A stretch of DNA of 64,000 nucleotides. Source: Siphonodentalium dalli (taxonomy: Eukaryota; Mollusca; Scaphopoda; Gadilida; Siphonodentaliidae). The notes below the pieces were generated by a model, which saw nothing but the letters and a program-made list of their open reading frames with translations, had not been told where the DNA came from and searched no databases. Position numbers and translations under genes: made by a program. The stretch lies in assembly GCA_032622095.1 (NCBI GenBank), contig CP136069.1, forward strand, positions 67,415,319 through 67,479,318, written 5' to 3'. Position 1 is the stretch's first letter. Every line of letters starts with the position of its first letter. Shown one piece after another: positions 20,260 to 32,445 of this stretch.

Positions 20260-22315
20260 GGCGCATACGTTCCAACTGGTTGAAAGGTTCATCGCCAAAA
20301 CATGCAATGGCAATTCCATTGATACACCAATATATTATTGGTTATATTGAAACACCCATTGCCAACAACATGACAAATTATCGCCCAGTTTCTTTACTTT
20401 GTTGCTTGTCAAATTTTTTCGAAAAGTGTATCTACTCTCACTTGAATACATACTTCAGGACCAACAACCTCCTAACAAATCTTCAGTCAGGATTCACCCC
20501 TAATGACAGCAGTCTTTCAGTTAACAGACGTCTATCATTATATAATATCTTCACTTGATAGCGGTAAAGAAATTAGATGCCTGTTCTGCGACGTTAGCAA
20601 GGCTTTTGATAAGGTATGGTACCGCGGTCTTATGTTTAAACTCAAAAGTATGAGAATTATCGTCGCGACATACGATCTTCTGGAAAAGTACTTAGATAAT
20701 AGACAGCAGCGAGTATTTGTTTCAAATTCCAATTCAAGCTTGAAGAGTGTTTCAGCTGGTGTGCCCCAGGGATCCATACTTGGCCTTCTTCTATTTTTAG
20801 TCTACATTAACGACATTGTAGAAAATGTGACGAGTAACATAAGGCTTTTTGCTGACGATACGTCTCTATATCTTTCGATCGAAGACCCCCATATTGGCCG
20901 CAGAAGTTATTAACAACGACATCAGGTTGTTATTCGAGTGGTCGCAAAAATGGCAAGTTAAATTCAATCCCATAAAAACAGAGTCACTTCTGATATCATG
21001 GAAGACCAACGCTATCGAGCACCCACAACTTCAGATGTCTGGGCAGAATATTTAAGAAATTGAAACACATAAGCACCTAGGTCTAACTTTTTTAATGGGG
21101 ATGGTACCTGGCATGATCATATAACTGATATTGAAAATCGAGCTGCAAGTCGACTTTATATACTGAGGAAGTATAAATTCACGTTGGACAGGAGAACCCT
21201 CGAACGTATATACTTATATTACATCCGCCCAGTAATGGAATATGCTTCCTCAGTGTGGGATAATTGTACAGATGAGGATTCAGGCCATCTCGAAGACATC
21301 CAATACGAAGCCGCGCGATTGGTCACAGGGGCAACTAGAAGCTGTAGTAAGGAATCTTTATTACGGGAAACCGGCTGGGACACACTTTCGAGCAGAAGAG
21401 AAAAAGCAAAACTTATTCAATTTTTCAAAATGATTAAGCGAGACACGCATCCTTACTTATATACGCTTGTCCCTCCGGTATCTGGAAGCCAAGCCAATTA
21501 CGATTTCAGACAAAAAGGCCTCAGGTGCCCCCGTTTTTTGGCGACAAGATATGAAAATTCATTCCTGCCAGCCACCGTAAAACTATGGAATAGCCTTCCA
21601 CCAGAAGCGAAAAGTTGTGACACAGTATCAGAATTCAAGAGATATATCTCCAAAAATCACAATAGCATACCATCATATTGTTATACAACGTTTACAAGAC
21701 CAAGTCAAATCTACCACTGTCGTCTGAGAACCTACTGCAGTAACTTGAAATATGATCTGTTTTGTAACCACCTACATAATAATCCACTCTGCGATTGTGG
21801 GGAACTAGAGACCGCCGAACATTTTTTACTTCACTGTCCAATTTACAAAAGAGAGAGAGATAACTGTTTTGTGAGTCCTATTATGACATTAAATGTGAAC
21901 ACTTTACTTAATGGGTCGGTTAATTCAACGTAGTGAAAATACAGTCATTTTCATGTCACTCCAAAAGTTCATAGATAGAACCAAACGATTTAACTGAGTT
22001 CCGGCCATCATTAACAGATATACATATCTCATCCAAAGAGTAGTGAAAATAAATAAGAGCGCTCTCACAGTTAAATTATGTAATCGGGGGGGGGGGGGGT
22101 CGGCCCTGCGGCGACCAGCCGCGGATATGCTCGCGGGTGTCTGTGGAACGGACAATTCATCACTCGAGACCAAAATATATCATGAAGCAATTTTATATCG
22201 CGGAGATGGCCACGAATAAGCCTGGGCTTGCTGCCAGATCCCTTTATCTCATATGTATGTTTGTGTATGTTTTATATGTATTTATGTGCCTTTTTGAGAA
22301 ATAAAATATTGTTTA
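20260..22315 (+). mobile_element. 5'-truncated non-LTR retrotransposon (CR1/Jockey-like)
   Basis: Contains a decayed reverse transcriptase ORF on the plus strand (20,300-21,933) and a 3' region to about 22,315 that ends in an AATAAAATATTG stretch. The endonuclease and ORF1 are absent, as expected for 5' truncation during target-primed reverse transcription. RT motifs such as SAGVPQGSILG and FADDTSLY place it broadly with CR1/Jockey-type elements. The exact clade needs a phylogeny. A 13-base G run near 22,087 lies in the 3' region. Confidence 0.85.
20300..21933 (+). pseudogene. Reverse transcriptase and C-terminal domain, decayed
   Basis: Fragments in successive frames read NYRPVSLLCCLSNFFEKC, then CDVSKAFDKVWYRGLMFKL (catalytic motif A, with Asp), SVSAGVPQGSILG, and IRLFADDTSLYLS (catalytic FADD box). 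After breaks near 20,550, 20,905 and 21,055-21,184 a 249-residue frame covers the thumb/C-terminal part: YYIRPVMEYASSVWDNC, PRFLATRYENSFLPATVKLW, and a CCHC-type knuckle CDCGELETAEHFLLHC. At least three frame disruptions make it non-functional. Confidence 0.85.
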
Positions 22316-22319
22316 CACT

Positions 22320-23785
22320 AACATAACAAACGTCTTGACGATTGACATGTTATTTTGTTGACGTGTTGCCAGCTCGCGGCAAATACACTAAACTGATATT
22401 TTCTCGGTTCTCTTATACGACATTAGATTGTTTTCGGCTGGCATGTATCTTTTCTTTGTTATTTGTTCTAATTTCTATCGAAATAGAGGTCTGCAATTGA
22501 CTGACAGAAGCCAATATACGGCGGCTGAACACTGAATGATTTACAAACAATCTCGAGAGTCATTATGAAATAATTTCAGATAAGGTTTCATTCACCACCG
22601 ATTATGGAGACTAATTAATCATAATGCCTTCAATGTTTCTTGAAAGCACCACCTCAGAATTCCGTTAAAACAACTAATCTTTCAAATCATTACAACAACT
22701 GCGGCTAATCGCTGAAAGTTTCCCATTCATGCACCACACCAGAAAACTTCTAAATGCGGACCAAAAATCTACTAATCGGATTAAATACACTCCGGATACT
22801 TCGCAATAAGACCTTTAGTCTATACATTCCAACGAAGACATATGTACACTTTGTTGAGTTGTCGGGGTTATTTCGGACACCACCAACATCGCTATGTTGG
22901 CTTTAAGAATAATAAAATAAGATACCTTCTTTAGACATAATCACAAGTCACATTTCGTTTTTAGTGAAATAGAATATATAGATTATATTAGCGGTTGTGC
23001 ATAGCGGAAGATGCTTACCCCGGGCTAGTGTCCGAAATCACCCCAAAGGAAATTTAAGGGCTCACAAAAGGGTGTTTCCAATGTGAAAAATCCAAAAGGT
23101 TGAGTTTTCTTTTTTGTCTCATTTTAGACCACATAATTGAACATGCATGTTTATCGGTCATAATTTGGTTTCAATATGTCATTCCAAAAATGTAATTATC
23201 AGGGCGTCAAGTTTTGACGTACATTAAAAAAAAAACAAGAAAAACTTTCAACTCGTTACAGACCGTTCCTGGTATTATCTGGAACGTATTCGAGCTCAAA
23301 CAACATTTAAAATGAAGGTCATGGTTGACAGACAAGTAAAACACAAGTGGATTTATAAAAGCATGTGTAATAAGAAAGCGAATACATACATCCTGCAAAA
23401 GTCGAACCGGTACGGAAATTGCTAGTACATTTTTAATCACATTTTTATAAATAGAACCTCCATGTCTCCACTGACATCCCCAGAACATGACCACAGAAAA
23501 CACCATAGGTGGCGTAACATTATACTAAATCATTAATAACCCCACATACGACAGTGGTATGGGGTTAAGCCGTGCCCACGAATAATTACGGTACTGAGGC
23601 AATCGGCAAACCTCGTCAGATTCCGTACCGTTCGAGGAGATAAGAATGGACTGGAGCCATATATTAAATTTATATTAAATTATATTATTTGATTTTAAGA
23701 TAACATGTTAACCTGAACGTTTATACATAAGACATATTCGACTTTAATTAATTATTTCATTATATATATTATCGATATTAGATCG
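22320..23785. other. Intergenic stretch, nothing recognised
   Basis: AT-rich DNA with scattered short ORFs that lack motifs, splice context or codon bias. I see no gene, hairpin or repeat here that I can support. Confidence 0.5.
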
Positions 23786-23789
23786 TTGT

Positions 23790-24414
23790 CATTGGCTGCG
23801 GACATACGTATCACAGTAGCGATGGCATAGTAGGTGTGACAATTATTTATGGTGGAGTTTGGTGACAATTGGTTCGTTATAATCAGCCTTTTTCTTGTTT
23901 TTGGTCCTTGTATAGTTCGTTTTGTTTATTCCAGATACTTTCTCGCAGCTGCATTTCCTCCAACAGTTCCGACACAGCTTCATTGGCCCACATGATAATA
24001 TTAGCGGAATTATGAGTAGCAAAATAAAAAACGCAATTGGGGAACTTTCTTAATGCGCATGAAATTAATGTAAGTGGAGAAACATGAATTGAGATCATAT
24101 CAATAAAACGTACTACATGCATGATATGTGAATGAATGAGGGATTGCCACGGTCAAACACAATTCTGGACGATCGATCGTGCAATTATATATATCGTAGT
24201 GAATAAAATGTAGCAAAACTTAATGAGTAGAACTCAACCTTGGTGAAACGCAATGGGTTAATTGGTCGAGTCGACTCATTGTGCGGAAACTCAGCGCGCA
24301 ACATGGCTAACTATGGCACAGAAATATGACGACCGATTGTCACCAAACTGCACCATAATAAATTGTCACACCTACTATGCCATCGCTACTGTGGTGCGTG
24401 TGTCCGCAGCCATT
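23790..24414 (-). mobile_element. MITE-like element with possible MADF-domain remnant
   Basis: Inverted ends of about 85 bp (23,790-23,880 and 24,329-24,414) share GGCTGCGGACA, CACAGTAGCGATGGCATAG and TAGGTGTGACAAT. The interior holds a minus-strand frame (23,883-24,122) whose end reads VSELLEEMQLRESIWNKQ and NELYKDQKQE. The spacing of Leu, Trp and Tyr resembles the start of MADF/Myb-SANT-like DNA-binding domains (pattern: LI..V..R..LW....YK). PIF/Harbinger-type transposons carry such a second protein, so this may be a deletion derivative of one. The domain call is tentative. Confidence 0.5.
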
Positions 24415-24420
24415 ACCTGA

Positions 24421-24860
24421 AATTTATTGAAATTGGCGTAAGTCTCCCTTTAATTTCCGAGTCACCGATTCTTGTTATAATGCCTTGATATACGGTTATA
24501 ATAACAATATATGACAAAAAATATAATTAAAATACTATAATTCATCACCAGTTGGACCATCTGTGTCTCCGAATGTGCCTATATATAGAGTAATAGAAAA
24601 TAGCTGAACTCACAGAAACACCCCCCCCCCCCTCCCCCTGTTCACTCCCAGGATGCAACATAATTCAAACTAAGATATAGAGTTATCCCCTTCCATTGAA
24701 AATGTTATAATAGACTTTGCAGAACAGTCCAAATGCACAGAACTCACGTCGTACAAAAACATTTTCACAGTATATTACATGCAATAAGTTGGTATTAAAT
24801 ACATTGTTTTGAACTTCATCTTTCAAATGGTATATAATATGGCATATATTTTATATAATA
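24421..24860 (+). repeat. Interspersed AT-rich repeat family, long copy
   Basis: Starts with CCCTTTAATTTCCGAGTCACC and ends near TATATAATATGGCATATATT. It matches the reverse strand of 33,020-33,465 and the fragment at 8,271-8,530. A C-rich tract at 24,621-24,637 interrupts it. Confidence 0.7.
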
Positions 24861-25452
24861 CTAGCAGGGTAGCCCGCCACCGGCGGCTTGTCCGAAACAT
24901 GACATTTTTTGTTTTTCAATGAGTTAATTGTGACATTTGTTTATATTTTTTGTCCGAAACATGACATTTTTTTAATATTTTTTTTTAATTTTTAGCTCCA
25001 CGCGTTTCAATAAGAAAAATTTGTACCCGGTAGTTCCACCCGTTTCCGAGATCTGGTCTGCGCATGCGCGAAGCTGGCGTCGCACGGGCTCGGCGACCCG
25101 ATCAAATTTGTACCCGGCCCAAGATACAATCACATAGCAAATTTCAAGTCGATAGCTCCACCCGTTTCCGAGATCTCGTCTGCGCATGCGCTGCACGGGC
25201 GTCGCATGGGCTCGACGACCCGATAAAATTTGTACCCGGTGCAAGATACATTCACATAGCAAATTTCAGGTCGATAGCTCCACCCGTTTCCGAGATCTGC
25301 CTTTCTGCATAATATTTCGAGCGATAACATTGCATTGAAATGTCAGACTCCCATCGTGAACCTCAACACGAAGTAAACACGTGTTTCGAGCGATAACATT
25401 GCATTGAAATGACTCCCATCGTGAACCTCAAGACGACGTAAAACACGTGTTG
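24861..25452 (+). repeat. A-type element (two 122-bp units) and flanking 66-bp tandem pair
   Basis: Begins ACTAGCAGGGTAGCCCG. Two 122-bp units follow (CTGCGCATGCGC at 25,058 and 25,180), each with the segment TCGATAGCTCCACCCGTTTC. From 25,316 a ~66-bp sequence (TTTCGAGCGATAACATTGCA ... AAACACGTG) occurs twice. The same tandem pair recurs at 26,456-26,590. No protein is supported. Confidence 0.75.
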
Positions 25453-25500
25453 GGTTCTAGGAAATGCACTCAATGCAGATGCTAATAACGTTGACTTCGT

Positions 25501-26285
25501 ATATATATATACTAGAAGGTGACCCGACTTCGTCCGGGGTTTGACCTTGAATTGTCTATTTTGAAGGCCAAGGTCAAGTGGGGTCACGATTTGACCCGTC
25601 CAAAACACTGCCCGAACAAAAGTACCCGTCGAAATCCATCCGGTTTTACCCGATTTGACCTTTTAACCCGATTTGATTTCCACTGAAGTATATAAACGCG
25701 CCTCATATACACACGCTCATTAATTATCAAGTTTCAACGTAAAGATAAATTACCATCGGCGCCCGAGATATCGCCAAGACGCGTGAAACAGTCAAATGCA
25801 TCGGCAGGTTAAGAGTTAACGTGATCTAACTTTATGACCTCTAACGACGTCATAGAAGTTACGCATTGTTTTTACCCTGATAGAAGATCGTACCACTTCT
25901 TCTTAATAATTGAGGCAGATAACTAAAACGGATACATACATATTATATATCGTTGGAAAGAGGAAACACGAAAGATTCTCATAGTGTCATTATTATGACT
26001 GACATGTTATTATTCGCGCTGTTTCGAATCGATTTGTAAGCACCGAACTGAAATATATTAGCGCAAAACGGCGTAAAAACAGATTTGACCTCGGCACGTG
26101 AAAAGTTGACCTCGCACGGACAAATTAATAGGCCTATGTTAGTCCTGACCCGAAAATACCCCCACATACAAAGTTTCATCGAAATTGGCTCAGCCGTATT
26201 TGAGTCCATCGATTACTGACAGACAGACAGATAGATACACACACACACACACACACACACAGATCTTTCAAAATATATAATAGAT
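25501..26285 (+). repeat. B-type element, left arm of 1.9-kb inverted repeat
   Basis: 785 bp starting at a TATATA tract and ACTAGAAGGTGACCCGACTT and ending in an (AC)n run plus AGATCTTTCAAAATATATAA. It is about 98% identical to the reverse complement of 26,620-27,404. It contains the PISMKL-coding segment seen in many invertebrate repeats, but no real ORF. Confidence 0.92.
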
Positions 26286-26619
26286 AATGACGTTATTAAC
26301 CCCGGCCGTGCCGTTTGAGCCGATTTTTATGACTGGGAGTGGAGTACGGGTGCTCGGAGCTTCTGGAAAACGCGTGGACGACATCGTACGTGTTATTTTA
26401 CCTTTAGATAGGAAGTTTGAGCTCAATCTGTCCAGCCGTTCCCGTCCTAATGTACTATTTCGAGCGATAACAATTGTCAGACTCCCATCGTGAACCTCAA
26501 CACGAAGTAAACACGTGTTTCGAGCGATAACATTGCATTGAAGTCAGACTCCCATCGTGGACCCCCAAGACGACGTAAACACGTGTTTGTTCCGGTATAA
26601 CTTTGGAGACTCTGACTTC
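26286..26619 (+). repeat. Spacer of inverted repeat: C-type head plus 66-bp tandem pair
   Basis: 334 bp beginning ATGACGTTATTAACCCCGG. The same C-type start recurs at 27,406, outside the other arm. The second half (26,456-26,590) repeats the tandem pair of 25,316-25,452 in direct orientation. Confidence 0.8.
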
Positions 26620-26641
26620 ATCTATTATATATTTTGAAAGA

Positions 26642-26674
<33 letters not shown>

Positions 26675-27404
26675 CTGTCTGTCTGTCAGTAATCGATGGA
26701 CTCGAAAATGGCCCAGCCGATTTCGATGAAACTTGGTATGTGGGGGTATTTTCGGGTCAGGACTAACATAGGCCTATTAATTTGTCCGTGCGAGGTCAAC
26801 TTTTCACGTGCCGAGGTCAAATCTGTTTTTACGCCGTTTTGCGCTAATATATTTCAGTTCGGTGCTTACAAATCGACTCGAAACAGCGCGAATAATAACA
26901 TGCCAGTCATAATAATGACACTATGAGAATCTTTCGTGTTTCCTCTTTCCAACGATATATAATATGTATGTATCCGTTTTAGTTATCTGCCTCAATTATT
27001 AAGAAGAAGTGGTACGATCTTCTATCAGGGTAAAAACAATGCGTAACTTCTATGACGTCGTTAGAGGTCATAAAGTTAGATCACGTTAACTCTTAACCTG
27101 CCGATGCATTTGACTGTTTCAGACGTCTTGGCGATATCTCGGGCACCGATGGTAATTTATCTTTACGTTGAAACTTGATAATTAATGAGCGTGTGTATAT
27201 GAGGCGCGTTTATATACTTGAGTGGAAATCAAATCGGGTTATAAGGTCAAATCGGGTAAAACCGGATGGATTTCGACGGGTACTTTTGTTCGGGCAGTGT
27301 TTTGGACGGGTCAAATCGTGACCCCACTTGACCTTGGCCTTCAAAATAGACAATTCAAGGTCAAACCCCGGACGAAGTCGGGTCACCTTCTAGTATATAT
27401 ATAT
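26620..27404 (-). repeat. B-type element, right arm of 1.9-kb inverted repeat
   Basis: Reverse complement of 25,501-26,285, of equal length with only scattered mismatches. The (TG)n run at 26,645-26,672 pairs with the (AC)n run of the other arm. The two arms could form a long hairpin in single-stranded DNA or RNA. Confidence 0.92.
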
Positions 27405-27405
27405 A

Positions 27406-27625
27406 ATGACGTTATTAACCCCGGTCGTGCCGTTTGAGCTGATTTCGATGACTGGGAGTGGATAAAGGGTGCTCAGAGCTTCTCGAAAACACGATTACGG
27501 CGGTGTCGGTGGGATTTTACACTTACATACGAAATTTGATCTCAATCTGTACACGCGTTTTGGATTCTATGAAGTACACACATATATACATATATATATA
27601 CGGAGTTTTCAAAATATATAGTACT
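27406..27625 (+). repeat. C-type element
   Basis: About 220 bp from ATGACGTTATTAACCCCGG to a TATATA run and TTTTCAAAATATATAGTACT. Its end resembles the ends of A and B elements, and the next A element begins directly at ACTAG/CTAGCCGATG. Confidence 0.7.
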
Positions 27626-28260
27626 AGCCGATGAGCCCGACGTTGTCCGGGCGACGTTGTCCGGGCTATTCAAAAACCAAATTTCAAGTCGATAGCTCCA
27701 CCCTTTTCCGAGATCTGGTCTGCGCATGCGCGAAGCTTGCGTCGCACGGACTCGGCGACCCGATAAACTTCGTATCCGGGGCAAGATACATTCACATACC
27801 AAATTTCAAGTCGATAGCTCCACCCGTTTCCGAGATCTCGTCTGCGCATGCGCGAAGCTGGCGTCGCACGGGCTCGGCGACCCGATAACATTCGTATCCG
27901 GGGCAAGATACATTCACATAGCAAATTTCAAGTCGATAGCTCCACCCGTTTCCGAGATCTCGTCTGCGCATGCGCGAAGCTGGCGTCGCACGGGCTCGGC
28001 GACCCGATAAAATTCGTATCCGGGGCAAGATACATTCACATAGCAAATTTCAAGTCGATAGCTAAACCCGTTCCCGAGATCTCGTCTGCGCATGCGCGAA
28101 GCGGGCGCCGCACGGGCTCGCCAATACGACAACGTCCACTGCCTGGTCAAACTACACACACGTACCAAGTTTCGTCCCGATCGGTCGAGAATCGTAGATT
28201 TGTATTAATGACAGACAGACAGACAAACATACAGACAGAGGTCTTCAAAATATATATGAG
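27625..28260 (+). repeat. A-type element with four 122-bp units
   Basis: Head CTAGCCGATGAGCCCGACGT, then 122-bp units whose TCTGCGCATG lies at 27,719, 27,841, 27,963 and 28,085. The tail reads GCCAATACGACAACG, GTACCAAGTTTCGTCCCGAT, a GACAGACAGACA run and TTCAAAATATATATGAG. The units keep open frames on both strands, giving spurious 80-90-residue ORFs. There is no sign of a real protein. Confidence 0.9.
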
Positions 28261-29266
28261 ACTAGCCGATGAGCCCGACGTTGTCCGGGCTATTAATCCG
28301 GGCTATTCAAAAACCAAATTTCAAGTCGGCGACCCGATAAAATTCGTATTCGGGGCAAGATACATTCACATCAGGGGGGGGGTGAAAAAATTTCTTCCGG
28401 CACGTATGCCGGGGTGGGTGGGTGGTCAAAGCCACCAACAAGCAATTTTTTCCGCAACTAAAAAAAAAAATTCCTGCTTGTTTTTAGTGTTTTGGCAATG
28501 AGTTGGGCTTCAAAACCACTTTGAATCAGTTTGAATGAGAGAAATAATGTAATTCTAACTGGTAAACTGACTGCAGGCAGTTATTGTGTTGTATTTTGTT
28601 GCAAATTTTGAAATCCAAGATGGCCGCTGGCAGCCATGTTTTTTTGGCCGAATGACCTCAAAATTACTCATTCCTATTTACATGTCCATGATAACATCCA
28701 TGATAAATAGTATGCACAGAAATTCATATACAGCTGTTTACAGTGAATTTCCCCACGCAAATCTCTGTTTTAGTGTTAAAAGGGGGGGTGGGTGTAAAAA
28801 AATGGTCGGAAAAAACTGCCGAAAACGGAAAAATATTTGGCGGTGGGGGTGGGTGGGTACAAAAAATTATCGAAAGGGAAAAAATGCCATACGTGCCTGA
28901 AATTTTTTTCCGACCCCCCCCTGTTCACATACCAAATTTCAAGTCGATAGCTCCACCCGTTTCCGAGATCTCGTCTGCGCATGCGCGAAGCTGGCGTCGC
29001 ACGGGCTCGGCGACCCGATAAACTTCGTATCCGGGGCAAGATACATTCACATAGCAAATTTCAAGTCGATAACTCCACCCGTTTCCGAGATCTCGTCTGC
29101 GCATGCGCGAAGTGGGCGCCGCACGGGCTCGCCAATACGACAACGTTCACCGCCTGGTCAAACTACACACACGTACCAAGTTTCGTCCCGATCGGTCGAG
29201 AATCGTAGATTTGTATAAATGACAGACAGACAAACAAACAAACAGAGGTCTTCAAAATATATATGA
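28261..29266 (+). repeat. A-type element interrupted by a MITE
   Basis: Head at 28,261 joined directly to the tail of the previous A element. Its units are split by the MITE at 28,372-28,923, and TCTGCGCATG resumes at 28,974 and 29,096. The tail ends AAAATATATATGAGA. Confidence 0.88.
28372..28923. mobile_element. CAGGGG-ended MITE inside an A element
   Basis: 552 bp. Inverted ends run CAGGGGGGGG...GGCACGTATG and CATACGTGCC...CCCCCCCTG. A 7-bp direct repeat TTCACAT lies at 28,365-28,371 and 28,924-28,930, and uninterrupted A units show a single copy of that word. CAGGG ends suggest hAT-like transposition, though hAT elements usually duplicate 8 bp. The interior includes a short CAAGATGGCCGC...CAGCCATG palindrome. 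A second copy is at 63,388-63,923. Confidence 0.88.
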
Positions 29267-29274
29267 GATAGATG

Positions 29275-29994
29275 ATCTGGGGTTTCGAAAATTTAGTGGG
29301 CCTTTTAAGCTATTTTAACGTTATCTTAAAAGTGGTCACGTCTGGTCGTACGCACGTCTAGCTGAATAATTGTGGGAATAGGGACTAAATGCCTTTAAAT
29401 TTGGTTCATGCAAAATAACGTAAATGTCTGTAAACATCGTCAAGAAATACATGACAAAATAGTTTGTTATGTAAACATTAGTGTTACAATGGAATTATAG
29501 CGATAAAAGTCATATTATAGTCCAATAATATACCAAAGTTTAAAGGTACTAAATCCGATGCGATGGTCCCCATATCATCAGATTCCAACAACAACAAAAA
29601 TATTTTAAATGTCCCTTCAGTTATCAGAATCGATTAATTGCCCTATTTGATGGGTCGGTTCCTCGACTCGAATCAAATACATTTTACCCCCGAAGCCAAA
29701 GAAATAGTAATTTGGGAGCGTTAATTCGGATAAACTTGACGGTAAACATTGCAAAAGGTCAAAGCATTGAACAATATTCTGAAAATCAACCCAAATTAAA
29801 ATATTTGAACTTACTACACGATTAGCGATATTTGTTGACAGATCACTGTAACAGTTTTGTTTACATAACATGCAATGATTTTGAACAACACGCGATGAGA
29901 ACTATCAATAATGAAAATAAGAACACAGCTTATCTATTTCTCCATATTGTTTTTAGTGGTGATGTTTTTGCAGACTTTATTTCTTTGCACACGC
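29275..29994. other. Intergenic stretch with repeat fragments
   Basis: Holds the end of the 8,271-type repeat (TCGAAAATTTAGTGGGCCTTT at 29,285-29,306) and a TTAAAG-ended element fragment (29,539-29,760). No gene is seen. Confidence 0.5.
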
Positions 29995-30415
29995 ATTTGG
30001 GCTACGTTCATACGCTGGCAAGTTTTCACCGTATGTTTTTGCGGGCATTTCGCGAATGAAAACCACATGGTGCCAGAATATGAACGGAACCGTGCACATA
30101 ACATGCATCTTTACCAAAGTGAAAGACATGAGAAGTAACATTTATCTAATTCCACTTGTAACAGTGCTATTGGAATTTGCATTCAAATACCTGTATGATT
30201 TATTCTTGCGAGATAATTGCATGAAATTTACAGGCAAATTCCGGTAGCATCGTTACTAGTGGAACTACAGAAATTTTACTTCGCAAGTAGTTAGCTGTGG
30301 CACAGATGCACTTTATGTGCTTGTTTCCGTTCATATTATGGCACCATATCGTTTTCTACGACAAAATGCCTGCAAACCATACCGTGCAAACTTGCCAGTG
30401 TATGAACGCATTTAA
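29995..30415. mobile_element. Foldback element with ~120-bp arms
   Basis: 29,995-30,115 and 30,290-30,415 are complementary: CGTTCATACGCTGGCAAG pairs with CTTGCCAGTGTATGAACG, and CATGGTGCCAGAATATGAAC pairs with GTTCATATTATGGCACCAT. The spacer is about 175 bp. Two short overlapping ORFs run through one arm but carry no motif. Confidence 0.7.
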
Positions 30416-32445
30416 AGTGATATGAAACATTTACCCGCTGTGATCGAGTACCCAGTCCATTTAAAGTGATATGAAACATTCCGGTTGGGTGATCAAATAG
30501 AAATGGAGAATAATCTTGCTCAAACTAGTTATTTTTACGAATATTAATCAAAACTTACAGCACACATCGTCATTCTTATATATTAATTAAATGCAATTAC
30601 TCTTGATGGCGAAATCATTTGTGTTAGTTTATCGCCGTTTGTTGCGTCCCAATCTCGACAAATGGTGACCGAATTAAGTCACTTGAACAATTATATCTTC
30701 TCAACTGTCATATTTATATGGGGATGGAAATCAGGGCATTCCTATAATGATCTAGCAACACAGATACATAGAAGAAAGCATTAAAAGTATATTTATATCA
30801 ATCTATTTAAGAGATACATATATTCATTCAAACTGAGGGACCTTGAATCGTCAGAGGATTGCATATTAGAATGGCTCATGTATATATTATAACACGATTG
30901 AGTCTGTCCCATTCAATATAGTTTCCACAAAAAAAGTTACAATTGCCAAGAGATATGGAAATGTAGATCAGGCCTGTTCAAAAATAGTGGTCACAGTGTG
31001 CAGTCAAATATGGTTACTTCTGAGATAAAGGAAAACGCAGTCCGTAGCGCATGACTTTTCAGGATCCACCAATATTTACACTTTACAAGGTTATATCTGC
31101 CCGATGCATTGGATTTCTCAACAGACTCATCGCCTAACATAAACAACTCAAAATATCGCTGTGTCGGGCACATGTAGCTGCTATATTTGCATAACATCAA
31201 TTCTTTAAAACTGAAAATGATTAGCCAGTATATAGCACCAGAACAGTGGAGCACCTGGACATATATTTAAAACATCTGTATCTTCATGAAGATATGATAA
31301 ACTAAATTGATTGATTGATTGATACATCTCTATGTTAAAACACAATTGTCGTCTTTTATTTTTTCAAACTAATGTGTTTATGATGTTCATGTTTCATGCT
31401 ATAACGTCTGAAGTATACGCAGTTGTAAATAAATAAATAAATACTTCTTTATTGGTGGGACGGATTAAACGCGATAAACAAAATGATAATCGCTCCGACC
31501 TGACAAGGTGAGCCACTACTTATATTCCATGTGTAAGAATCATGTTTTGTGATGCCATTTGGATATACAATTTATGAGAATACGTGTAACACTTTGAGAG
31601 CAAGAGTATTCTCTATTCCCACCAAATATCCACAGAGGGTTTCACATCACTTTAACCTGGGCAACGCCGGGTAACCCTGCTAGTAGTAAAATATAGACAG
31701 ATCTTGTTCTTATACCAATCAGAAATATGGCATAAACAGTATGTTATTGCCAAATGTTTTTCCTTTATTGTGTAAACAAAAGCAAAAAACGTTACATAAC
31801 CTGGCTTTTGTTTAGATCCGGATATGGTAAACATAAAGAGAGTTCTTTGTTTTCCTGATATGGAAATAATAAAGAGCGTTTATATAATTTGTGTGTGATT
31901 AACCAATAGAATTGCGCTGTGTTATGTAAACAGAAGCAAAACTTCTGTAACAAGAGCAAGTTCTTGTTTGCGTACACCATCGTACGTCATGACGACAATA
32001 TACTATTTACGCCTTGATTATGTTTGGCATATAAACACAATTATATATATTTTAATATTCCTTCTGTTGATGGCGATTTGAACAAATATGAATATTTCTG
32101 CAACGAACGCCGCCCGCGTGCCTTTAAATAACACATTTGGAACGAAAATTGCCACGCGCGAAAACACAGTAGATGCTGAATTTTCTGTCCGTTGTTTCAT
32201 ATACGTTAGATGTTTTAGAGGCAGTAAAAACTATTTTGTTTACTTTTTAATAACAAAATGACATTCTTCTGCATGGTGCATTTATAGGTCCAATTAATTT
32301 ATTAGTCAGGGAGCCATTCCCATTATATAGACCCTCAGAAATTAGTTCGCTAAACATTTTGGGTACAGCTAAGTATTTCACCTCAAATATCAATATTTCA
32401 CCACACCAAGAAATGGCGCCTTCCGATTGATCGAGAGCTATGTCC
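30416..32445. other. Intergenic stretch, simple repeats and TE scraps
   Basis: No gene is recognised. A (TTGA)n run at 31,297-31,321 and an (AAAT)n run near 31,429-31,441 look like non-LTR element tails. At 31,655-31,685 a reversed scrap (GGGCAACGCCGGGTAACCCT, then GCTAGTAG) resembles the heads of the A/B-type repeats. 30,413-30,426 and 30,458-30,471 repeat TTTAAAGTGATATG. Confidence 0.5.

Noticed and set aside
25979-26926. Pair of similar ORFs (MDSNTAEPISMKL / MDSKMAQPISMKL)
   Set aside because: They lie in the two arms of the B-element inverted repeat. The PISMKL segment comes from a DNA repeat found in many elements here, not from a gene.
28205-28240. GACAGACA runs as functional microsatellites
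   Set aside because: They are a fixed part of A and B element tails.
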